Source of the DNA: Liquidambar formosana
Lineage: Eukaryota; Streptophyta; Magnoliopsida; Saxifragales; Altingiaceae
DNA: 64,000 nucleotides
Direction of reading: 5' to 3'
Assembly (NCBI GenBank): GCA_039720395.1
Contig: CM077827.1
Span: 15,601,615-15,665,614, forward strand
The translations under genes were made by a program, and so were the position numbers. This document shows positions 56,130-64,000 of the stretch, piece by piece. Position 1 is the first letter of the stretch. Every line of letters starts with the position of its first letter. The notes beneath the pieces are model-generated. The model saw only the letters and a program-made list of their open reading frames with translations, was not told where the DNA came from and searched no databases.

Positions 56130-58915
56130 TGTCACACCCCATTTTTGCACCACCTTACTAGGGCTCATCATTTCATGCATGTTTTTGTTTTGTTTTTGAG
56201 TCTAGTCACTTGCATTAGTTTTCTAGAGTCACAAGGACAATGGATATGAATTTTGGTTCAAATTGGAGTTGATCTTGAGGGATAATAAGAGCTTTTGTGA
56301 CTTGAGGGGCATAATCGTCTTTTAAGTCCCAAACTTTTCATTTGACCTTGGAATGATCTCCAAATTGTCAATTGGAGTTCATATGGATGCATAAGAGGTA
56401 TTTTTAGTGTCAATTTGGTAAGTCAATGGCTCGGGATTAAAATGGCTCGATGTAGTTCAAGTTGGTTAATTGACCCTTCCTTGGGTTAGCTCTAATTGAC
56501 TCACAATTACCAACCAAATCTTTTCAAATTGACTTTCATTAGTCATCATTTTACCCTCAAAAGTGTTTCATGAAGTTCAATTTTGATATGGCCTGATGAT
56601 GAGTTTAGTGTGGTTATTTACGGATTATCCTTGAAGAATTAGTGCGAATCACAGCATGAGATTTTTGGTTAAAATGAAAAGAAAATTATTTTATTAAATT
56701 AGCCATTTTTATCATGACACTAACACGTGTACGTATGTGATGAGTGTGTGTACGCACATACGATACATGTGCATGCGTGTTAGCGGTCAGTCTCCCAATT
56801 TTTATAAAAGACAATTTCCTTTTCCTATTCAGATTAGAAGTCTTTTATCATTATAAAATACCTTTTGATTATTCTCCAAGGAAACCTAGTCCAGGAAGGA
56901 AAGGGAAACTCCAGATTTCAGCTATAAATACTCTCTTAATGTCTTTAAACAAGGGAGAAGAGAAGAGGGTTTGGAGGGAGTGAAATTCGTCATAATTCAG
57001 CAATAGATTTTCTGAAAACCAGCAGTCGTCTTTTAATCATAACGTTTTCATCCGAAGTCAGAATTTGATGAAATTGGTCTTGTTAGAAAGCTAATTCAAT
57101 TCTCTACAACTTTGTATTTCACAAGCTTTGTCCAAATCCAACGTTTTCATACCCAAAAACGCGATTGAAGTTGCTGCTGCTGCAAAGTGACGAGAATCAC
57201 TTTTTCTTTTCTCTTGTTCTCTTTTTGTTTTCTATTTCTTTTCAAAGTTGAGTGAGTTTTGATCTCTTTGCTGTGATACCACTTTGACAAAGAGGAGGAT
57301 TCATGTTGGTTTGATTCACTCTAAAGACCTGAGGAGCCACGAACAATTACAAACACAAGGGGAGCCACTTCCTAAGGTATTCTCCTTCTCTATTCAAGCT
57401 TAAACTAGGTTCTCATATGGGTTAGGCTTATTGCATGTTAAAGGTGACTTTTTTATCATGTATTAACACTCTAGCTAGTTAATATACATGGAATATCTAT
57501 TTTTTATCTACTGTTTAGCATGCTTTAGGGTTGTCCTTTAGGTTTTTAATGCATAGTTATGATTCTTGTGCTCCTGCTTGTCCTTGTGCTAGGATTAGTG
57601 TCATTGCATGTTAGAGTTAGGATTTTCATCATGTTATATTGCTTTAGTTAGTTAATATGCATGATTTAATTTTTGTTTAGTTTGGTTTTAGCATGATTAA
57701 AGTATGTTTTGTATGTTTTTAAGCATATTTGTGAGTTTAGGGTTTTAGAGTCATTGTTTCGTGTTTGTTTTCATATAGCATGATAAAGTAGACTTTTTTA
57801 TTTGGTTTTTCTTCGTGTTTGCTGTATATGTTTTTCATATGGAGTAAACATGATAGTTTTGCATGCATGTTAGTATGTTTTAGGGTTTTTATGCATGATA
57901 TGGTTCTAGGAATATGTTAGGACTTATTATTGTTCGCTGTGTTGCTGTTAGCATGCTTAGTGGATGATTTTTAGGCCATAATACTATTCTGTCCAGATTT
58001 GCATGTTAATGTTTTTGCATGGTTTTGAGCACTTGTAAGGGTGCAAATAGGTGTGGTATTTGTCCTATGGCAAATAGGGCTGCTTATGTCTGAAATGGCT
58101 AAATGCTTGGAGCTAATTGCGCTCAGGTAAGTGGGTGTGAAGGTGCCCCAATTCACCTTTCTTCTTAACTCATTCTCTTCTCCCTATCTAGGGTTAATTT
58201 TTAATACAAGTCCTATGGTTTAATTAGAGGTTTCCTTAACCAACAAAATTCTGGTTTTTATTAAAGTTTCCATTTTGTGGATTTCTTTCCTAAAATCAAA
58301 CTTTCTATCATATTCAACTCTTTTGATCAAATAAGGAAACCTAGGGTTTTTACCATAGGTTTGTATTAGGATTTAACCTTAGTTCTAATCGAACTACGTG
58401 GACTTTGATCCATGTATTTCGTTGCATGGTACGTAGGCGCTCTTCGTGAGACTCAAGTCCGTTCTAGGATCCAAGCATTCTAGGTTTATTTTTGTTTTGT
58501 TTTCTTTTTCTTTATTTTCTGTTTTTATTTGCTTATTATGCATGGATGGATGAATGAAATATATGATATGCATGTAATTCTTGTGATGATATACTTGCTG
58601 ATTTTTGTATGGAAAGACTTTAATTTAGCCCAAATGAACTGAGAGACCGAAAGGGTGACATGGGTGCCTATAGGCTTTGCCTAGAACCTTCCCATGTCAT
58701 AACTTAGCCTCCGAATCCCCGATTTCTTTGGTTTTCAAAAGATTGGTTTTTGCCTTTCCTTTTTTATGGAGTCATTCAAATTGTTTTCCTAAAACAAACT
58801 ATTTTTAGGGTTTTCCTTGTTTCCTTTAAAAAATAAGGTGGCGACTCCTTTCCTTTTTCTTTTTCAAACCCACTTTCTTTTCAATCCCTCGTGGGCCCAA
58901 TTTCCGGGGTTCACA
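56130..58915 (+). repeat. 5' LTR of element F with a replaced promoter block
   Basis: Same start and end as the LTRs at 46563 and 50749 and colinear with them at 56130-56585 and from about 57356 to the end. The block between, about 770 bp, is unrelated: it lacks the inverted repeat and the CTATAAATACCCC promoter of the others. Instead it has CACGTGTACGTATGTG-type alternating purine/pyrimidine sequence (56726-56780), TATAAATA at 56933-56940, and a distinct transcribed leader. Confidence 0.85.
56933..56940 (+). promoter_or_regulatory. TATA box of element F LTR
   Basis: TATAAATA in CAGCTATAAATACTCTC, inside the replaced block, followed by a purine-rich stretch (GGGAGAAGAGAAGAGGG). Confidence 0.65.
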
Positions 58916-58918
58916 GTT

Positions 58919-58935
58919 TGGCGACTCCACTGGGG
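58919..58935 (+). other. tRNA-Arg primer binding site of element F
   Basis: TGGCGACTCCACTGGGG, three bases after the LTR. Confidence 0.93.
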
Positions 58936-59791
58936 ATTTGTGGGCTAGACTCTATAAAGTTTGATTGGGCTAAGTTAATTTCTTATGTTTAATTAAAATC
59001 AATCACATTGCATCCGCTTGATTGTATGCTTTCATTTATTGCATTGTGTGCGCAAATTCTTGCATGCTAGGATCGATGTCCCTCGATGTATCCTTGCCAA
59101 CGATCGGCCTAGTCTCAACCTTGGTTTTCCTGATTCCATGTGTTGGGGCGAAAGCTATCAACCTCTCTTGCCTAGTACCCTTGGGCTTGCCCTTGGGTAT
59201 ATTAAATGAGTTAATCACGTACTGCTGGACCCACGCGGCGTTCCTGATGCCACATGTGGTTAGGTATAAGGATTGCTCAAGCAAGTGAAGGACCCCAGCC
59301 TACCCTTATCATTAGTCCATATAGACAGACTTGTAGGACACTACGGTCTCACCTTTATGCACCTACAATTGTTTGTAATGATGCTATGCCGTGTTTGTGG
59401 TGTAAGGCTTTATATCTTATGCCCTTAACATAGACCTTTAAACCCTAACCTTCGTTAAGGTCATGGGTTAGGAGGAATAAGTTAAGGAAATAGGATGTAA
59501 AGTTATGTTTGTGATGTGGTAGTCCTAGGGGATTAATTAAACCTAATTGAAGGACTCTATGCCCTATTCTTTAAAACATACCCTTAATCCATGATCCCTG
59601 TAAAGGTAATTGGATAAAAGGAATGAATTAATTGAACATGGTGTAGAGACCGAGTTCATTAAGGAAAATATGGAGGTTTAGGACAGATCCTTAGGCTAAA
59701 GGTTAAAACTTTTCTATCCATAGACGTGCTGGCTTGGATCCGCAATCCACAAGGGCGTCTATTGAGTGTTGAGTCTACCCATCAGACAGAC
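58936..59791 (+). other. Element F untranslated leader
   Basis: About 850 bp. The segment 59085-59285 is shared with 53410-53600. No supported gene. An ATG at 59726 is in frame with Gag but has no counterpart in the related gag at 54358, so I place the start at 59792. Confidence 0.6.
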
Positions 59792-62700
59792 ATGGCCGAC
59801 GAAAGAACTAGTGAGGGGCACTTTGACCTTGAGGCTTGCCTGAAAGCCATCATGGCCAAGCTTGACCATACCGCCGAGACATCCGATACCGCATTGAAAA
59901 TGGCTCAAGAGAACCAACAGAAGATGGCGGATCTTGAACAAAATGGCTCTAAGGCCCATTCCTCGAGTATACCTCATGGGGCTGGCACCGAAGAGGGACC
60001 TCAATCCAATGAGAACACCAAGACAAGGGGGGAAAGTAGCTCGAAACCTAAGGTCACCGACCTAGAAGGGGAAGCCAAGAGGAAAGGTTCTAGCAGTGAT
60101 TCCGTGTTAGCTAGCAAGGTAGAAGCATTGGAGAGAACTATAAAAGGGATTCGCAGGGCTGATGACATGGTCGATGTGCGGACTCTATCCCTGTTTCCAA
60201 CGGCTCGTATTCCACTACAATTCAAGATGCTGGAGTTAGAAAAGTTCGATGGGACGGGTTGCCCTAAGACTCATTTGAAGATGTATGTGCGAGCTATGCA
60301 CCCTCGAGGGGCTACTGACGAGCTTTTAGCTCAAATGTTCCATGAAACCTTGGCCACTTCTGCTTTGAAATGGTTCTTATCCTTGGATGAGAATAGAACC
60401 CGGACTTGGGAAGACATATGCAATGAGTTTTCAGAGCACTACAAGTATAACACAGAGGTGGACGTTACTCGAAGGGACCTAGAAACTACCAAGCAAGGGG
60501 CTCATGAAACTTTCTCCGCTTACATTACAAGGTGGAGACAAAAGGCGTCGAGAATGACGGATAGGCCGAATGAGGAGGACCAAATTCAGTTAGTGGTTAA
60601 GAACCTGCTGCCCGTGTATCACAAGCACCTATTTGCCCACTATTTCCCAAATTTCAAAGCTCTCATTGGGGCTGGCACGCAGGTTGAAGATGCTATCAAT
60701 GATGGGACAATCAAGACTGAGGAAGTGAGGAGTCGTAAGACAAAATTTACTGGGAAGAACAATGCCGAGGTCAACACCATAACTCAACCAATCCAACCCT
60801 TTTCTCTCAATGATGTCAATCCACCTTGCCAATTCACTGACCTATTCATGCCACTCGAAAGAGTCCTTGAAAAGCTCATAAGTCGTGACCTATTGAAGCC
60901 ACTCGACCCAAGACCTCCACCAAATCCCTTACCCAAGAGCTACAATGAGAATGAGTACTGCAAGTACCATCAATCCAAAGGCCATGCCACCAATCGCTGT
61001 ATTCGCCTTCGCCACCAAGTCCAAGACCTCATTGACAAGCAAGTCATTTCACCACTAACCCGTCCAAATGTCACCCGTAATCCTCTCCCATCACACAACA
61101 ACAGACCCCCACCTAACACCATAAATGCCATTGGGGTTGAATCCTCTCGCCCTCGCCATCCCATAAGACAATACACTCCGCTCCCCATGACCTTAACCCG
61201 TCTCTTCACCATTTGCCGCAATAACAGCCTTATCATGCCACTTCCACCAAAGCCAAGACCATCAACCCCTCACCAATATTGCCAATACCATCGTGCACCC
61301 GGCCATGACACCGAGGCTTGTTCTATACTAAAGAAGATCATCCAAGACCTCATTGACCAAAAGGTTTTGTTGTTGCCAAAGAAATCTATCCAACAAGAGC
61401 TGAAAGAAAGATATGAAGCAGGGGATCCTCAGGTTGGCCTATTAGGTGAAGCGTCGGGGAAATATGATTACTATGTGCTGTACTCAAGCCCAAGTCCGAT
61501 ATCAGATGAGCCGATAGTCCCTTCAGGTTGGGATGACTTGCTGACAGAGATGGAGAGCATCGACATGATAGAATGGGATGACTTGATGAATGACTCCGAG
61601 GAAGTCCATGACATATGGGCTAGCGATGATGAGTTGGACCATATAACCAGAGGGGGTCGTCATTTCAAGCCTCCCCACCTAGATTCTGAAAATCCGTTGG
61701 AAGATTTGGAAGGGCAGAGGCGTCCTAGCTTGCAAGAAGAAGAGGATGAAGTGCTTAGGCAGCTGAAGAAGACCAATGCCAACATTACTATTTGGGGTTT
61801 GCTCATGGCCTCGCATAAGCACAGACAGACCGTGTTGAAACTGTTGAATCAGATACAAGTGCCTGTTGACACATCCCCCGAGGGATTGGTACATTTGGTG
61901 AATCCAACTCCCAAGAACTCAACCATCGTGTTCACCGATGTAGACCTACCTAAAAGCGGGCCGAGCCATTCTCAAGCTCTCTATGTGACCATTGACACTA
62001 TGGGGAAGAGGGTTCCCACCGTTCTTATCGACAATGGGTCCGCACTGAATGTATGTCCTCTCCGAACTGCCACTGTTTTGGGTTTGGGACCCACTGATTT
62101 CACGCCATCTGGGCAGACCGTAAGAGCTTATGACAACACCTGCCGAGAAGTAATAGGGGTAGTTACTTTGCCTCTTATCATGGGACCCACTGAATTTAGG
62201 GTAGAATTCCAAGTGTTGGATGTGCCGTCATGTTTCAACTTGCTGTTGGGCCGACCTTGGATCCATCCTGCTGGGGCTGTACCATCTTCACTCCATCAAA
62301 AGGTGAAGTTTCCTTACGAAGGGGCCATAGTAACACTTCAAGGGGACTATGAATTGAAACTCGCAGGTGTGCCTATATGTGAGATACAACCCGAATCAGC
62401 AGCGATACCGCTATCTGGGTTTGACTATGTCCAATGCATTGAAAAAGAGCTCGAAAAGGGTGAATTAATACCCTTGAACTTTTGTCCCCATGGCAACTTG
62501 CATGTTGGTGAAATCATGAGAAGAATGAGTTTCTTTCCAGGCATGGGGCTAGGGCGTCGCCAACAAGGGATCCCTACGTCTATTCAAAGCCATGTCACCT
62601 CATACACCTTCGGGCTAGGATATGAGCCCTCCAGAAATGATTATGTGGAAATGCTGAAGAGGAATAAAGAGAAAGTAAGAGCCAAAGCCGAGGGAAGGGT

Positions 62701-63130
62701 GCCAGACCTGAGGATCTCGCCATATCGACCTACTTTGAATGGTTACTTCGTCAAAGAAGGGGATGATTTTCTATATTGCGGGTTTCCAGAACCCACCTTT
62801 GACCAAGCTACCAAGATCCGAGTTCCGGGTTTTGAAATCTTCTTCACCGAATGGTATCCAATCACAGCTGAAATGGTGGATGATGAAGCCATCAATAATG
62901 AGTTCTGGGAAAAGAAAGAGGAAGACTGGGCAGAGAACCTCGACGCAGGGGCTATGACTGAAATGTTCCAAGATATGATCCTCACCGTGGAAGACTCGAC
63001 CATTGAAGAACTCCAGGGTTCATCCATTAGCCATGCTACCGTGCCATTCCTGAATTGGTACCTTGAATGTGGTGTCATTGCGGAGATCCATGAAGAAGAA
63101 GACCTTGGCCTACCTGATAGCAGCTTGTAG
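59792..63130 (+). CDS. Element F Gag-Pro polyprotein, intact frame
   Basis: Over 1,100 codons. Residue numbers count from the upstream in-frame ATG at 59726; the Gag-like start MADERTSEG is residue 23. Order: helical N-terminus, coiled coil (VLASKVEALERTIKGI), Gag domain about residues 155-330 (KFDGTGCPK, ALKWFLSLDENRTRTWEDI, RWRQKASRM), knuckle CKYHQSKGHATNRC (about 410), second knuckle CQYHRAPGHDTEAC (about 517), acidic linker, aspartic protease with VLIDNGSALNVC (about 766-777) and LLGRPWIHPAGAVP (about 841), then a G-patch-like FFPGMGLGRRQQG (about 936). Products would be capsid, nucleocapsid and protease. The D-N-G active site is shared with E. It ends in TAG at 63128-63130. Confidence 0.93.
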   Translation: MADERTSEGHFDLEACLKAIMAKLDHTAETSDTALKMAQENQQKMADLEQNGSKAHSSSIPHGAGTEEGPQSNENTKTRGESSSKPKVTDLEGEAKRKGSSSDSVLASKVEALERTIKGIRRADDMVDVRTLSLFPTARIPLQFKMLELEKFDGTGCPKTHLKMYVRAMHPRGATDELLAQMFHETLATSALKWFLSLDENRTRTWEDICNEFSEHYKYNTEVDVTRRDLETTKQGAHETFSAYITRWRQKASRMTDRPNEEDQIQLVVKNLLPVYHKHLFAHYFPNFKALIGAGTQVEDAINDGTIKTEEVRSRKTKFTGKNNAEVNTITQPIQPFSLNDVNPPCQFTDLFMPLERVLEKLISRDLLKPLDPRPPPNPLPKSYNENEYCKYHQSKGHATNRCIRLRHQVQDLIDKQVISPLTRPNVTRNPLPSHNNRPPPNTINAIGVESSRPRHPIRQYTPLPMTLTRLFTICRNNSLIMPLPPKPRPSTPHQYCQYHRAPGHDTEACSILKKIIQDLIDQKVLLLPKKSIQQELKERYEAGDPQVGLLGEASGKYDYYVLYSSPSPISDEPIVPSGWDDLLTEMESIDMIEWDDLMNDSEEVHDIWASDDELDHITRGGRHFKPPHLDSENPLEDLEGQRRPSLQEEEDEVLRQLKKTNANITIWGLLMASHKHRQTVLKLLNQIQVPVDTSPEGLVHLVNPTPKNSTIVFTDVDLPKSGPSHSQALYVTIDTMGKRVPTVLIDNGSALNVCPLRTATVLGLGPTDFTPSGQTVRAYDNTCREVIGVVTLPLIMGPTEFRVEFQVLDVPSCFNLLLGRPWIHPAGAVPSSLHQKVKFPYEGAIVTLQGDYELKLAGVPICEIQPESAAIPLSGFDYVQCIEKELEKGELIPLNFCPHGNLHVGEIMRRMSFFPGMGLGRRQQGIPTSIQSHVTSYTFGLGYEPSRNDYVEMLKRNKEKVRAKAEGRVPDLRISPYRPTLNGYFVKEGDDFLYCGFPEPTFDQATKIRVPGFEIFFTEWYPITAEMVDDEAINNEFWEKKEEDWAENLDAGAMTEMFQDMILTVEDSTIEELQGSSISHATVPFLNWYLECGVIAEIHEEEDLGLPDSSL

Positions 63131-63297
63131 GTGTCTTAGTTTAGTAATATTTCCCTAATTCAATAAGATGTATCTACTTTACTCACTTTGTGGAGTCATA
63201 GTATTGATACAGATTTGTTTGTTTTCCTTCTTTCTTTTGTGTGTCATTCCCATTATTCCTAGTCAATAAAGTGTGCTTTCTTTCTCTATATATGCAG
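63127..63297 (+). other. Possible intron between protease and RT of element F
   Basis: GTAGGTG at 63127 overlaps the Gag-Pro stop. A T-rich stretch followed by TATATATGCAG ends at 63297, just ahead of the RT frame. Ogre/Tat elements are known to place an intron here. The simplest pair (63127 to 63297) does not keep the frame. An acceptor at 63346 would, but it lacks a pyrimidine tract. It may therefore be a plain stop plus spacer. Confidence 0.4.
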
Positions 63298-63557
63298 TGT
63301 CTCTTTTCTCCTCTATGGATATTTATGGCATGGATATAGATCCTAGGAACGATGTCCCCCCGGAGCTCGTTGAGCAAAGGAAAAGGGGCGTCACCGAACC
63401 TAATATGGATGAATTGGAATCAATCAACTTAGGGACGAATGAATTGCCAAGAATAGTTAAAATTGGGAAAACCCTCTCCCCCGTTGAAAAAGAAAAGATG
63501 ATCTCCCTCTTGAAAGCCAACATTATGGCTTTTGCATGGTCTTATGAAGACATGCCT
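63298..63557 (+). pseudogene. Element F RT N-terminal region, cut by an LTR
   Basis: The frame (open from 63273) gives NLGTNELPRIVKIGKTLSPV, EKMISLLKANIMAFAWSYED and MP, the conserved lead-in to Tat reverse transcriptase (L-x-A-W-S-Y-E-D-M-P). The family N LTR starts at 63558 and adds two foreign codons, Cys and stop. RT proper lies beyond the insertion, outside the window. Confidence 0.85.
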
Positions 63558-64000
63558 TGTTAGGATTATGCCCTAGAGCCAATCATGGAGATGATTGTTT
63601 AGGGATTAGGAACAATCATTTGATTTCATTTATGTATGTCACATTTATTATTGATTTAATAAAAGGGCTTATTCTATTATGTTTATATGCATCATTAATA
63701 TTTACATAATATGTCCATGGAGTTAGAGTTGAGAATATGGAATTACAAAGAGTTGTAATTTTGAGACTATAGATATATCTCTATACTAAACTCCTTAAGC
63801 ATTCCTAGTTGAAGGTTCACTATGATGGACAGTAATGAACCATAGGACTAGCACTTGTTAGGTTGACTCTATAGGAGGATAGCTAGTCTCAAGCTATTTG
63901 TGTGGAGACACTACAACCAACAAGTGGGTGCCTATTATAAGAATAGGTACACTGAATGTGACCAAAGATATGAGATAAACTGAATGGAGTTTTATCCTGC
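63558..64000 (+). repeat. Family N LTR, 5' part, cut by window edge
   Basis: TGTTAGGATTATGCCC onward, nearly identical to the first 443 bp of the LTR at 25279, with a few differences (for example GATGATTGTTTAGGGATTAG). The preceding TGCCT (63553-63557) would be the target duplication. Whether a full element or a solo LTR follows cannot be seen. Confidence 0.95.

Larger units (their letters stand above)
56130..63557 (+). mobile_element. Element F: Tat-type retrotransposon, 5' half
   Basis: 5' LTR 56130-58915, tRNA-Arg site 58919-58935, leader, long Gag-Pro frame (59792-63130), a non-coding gap and the first codons of RT (to 63557), cut by a family N LTR. Its Gag-Pro frame is the only long intact retroelement polyprotein in the window, so F is probably younger than E and T. 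Confidence 0.9.

Overview
The window is nuclear DNA of a flowering plant, probably from a large, repeat-rich genome. It is essentially all LTR retrotransposon. I found no intact host gene, no rRNA or tRNA gene and no CRISPR array. The evidence for a plant is: LTR elements primed by initiator tRNA-Met (TGGTATCAGAGCC) and tRNA-Arg (TGGCGACTCCACTGGGG), Ty3/gypsy elements of the Tat type, a SIRE-like Ty1/copia fragment, a plant mobile domain frame, and CCCTAAA/AAACCCTAA motifs.

Layout. (1) 1-485: tail of a plus-strand copia LTR (here 'family N') that lies mostly left of the window. (2) 486-20868: minus-strand Tat element E. It has a roughly 4.8 kb 5' LTR at 16042-20868, a tRNA-Arg site, Gag, an unusual modular linker and a protease cut off at 486. 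It is split by a full family N element at 1270-10952. (3) 20868-22007: an older, diverged relative of the family N LTR, cut where E begins. (4) 22008-49258: plus-strand Tat element T. Its RNase H is split by family N element B (22345-41745, minus), and B is itself split by family N element A (25279-34962, plus, TSD ATTTC). T continues with a second RNase H (41746-41965), a deletion junction, an antisense plant mobile domain frame (41949-42991), a solo family N LTR with TSD TCGCC (43230-44884), a 90-bp tandem array and a 3' LTR (46563-49258). (5) 49259-50748: decayed SIRE-like copia pol. (6) 50749-56129: an internally deleted Tat element with LTR and gag. (7) 56130-63557: Tat element F, with LTR, a long intact Gag-Pro frame and the first codons of pol, cut by another family N LTR that runs off the right edge (63558-64000).

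How it fits together. Family N copies have young LTR pairs (by eye A's two 1658-bp LTRs differ at one base), yet their pol is decayed with largely the same lesions in each copy. The family therefore appears to have spread with enzymes supplied in trans. Its internal region carries a conserved set of four stem-loops with a shared loop and different stems, which is the strongest candidate here for an undescribed functional structure. The Tat elements show a second theme: inverted repeats upstream of TATA boxes, tandem arrays in U3 or the 3' UTR, exchange of promoter blocks between LTRs, and an antisense extra gene with its own apparent promoter.
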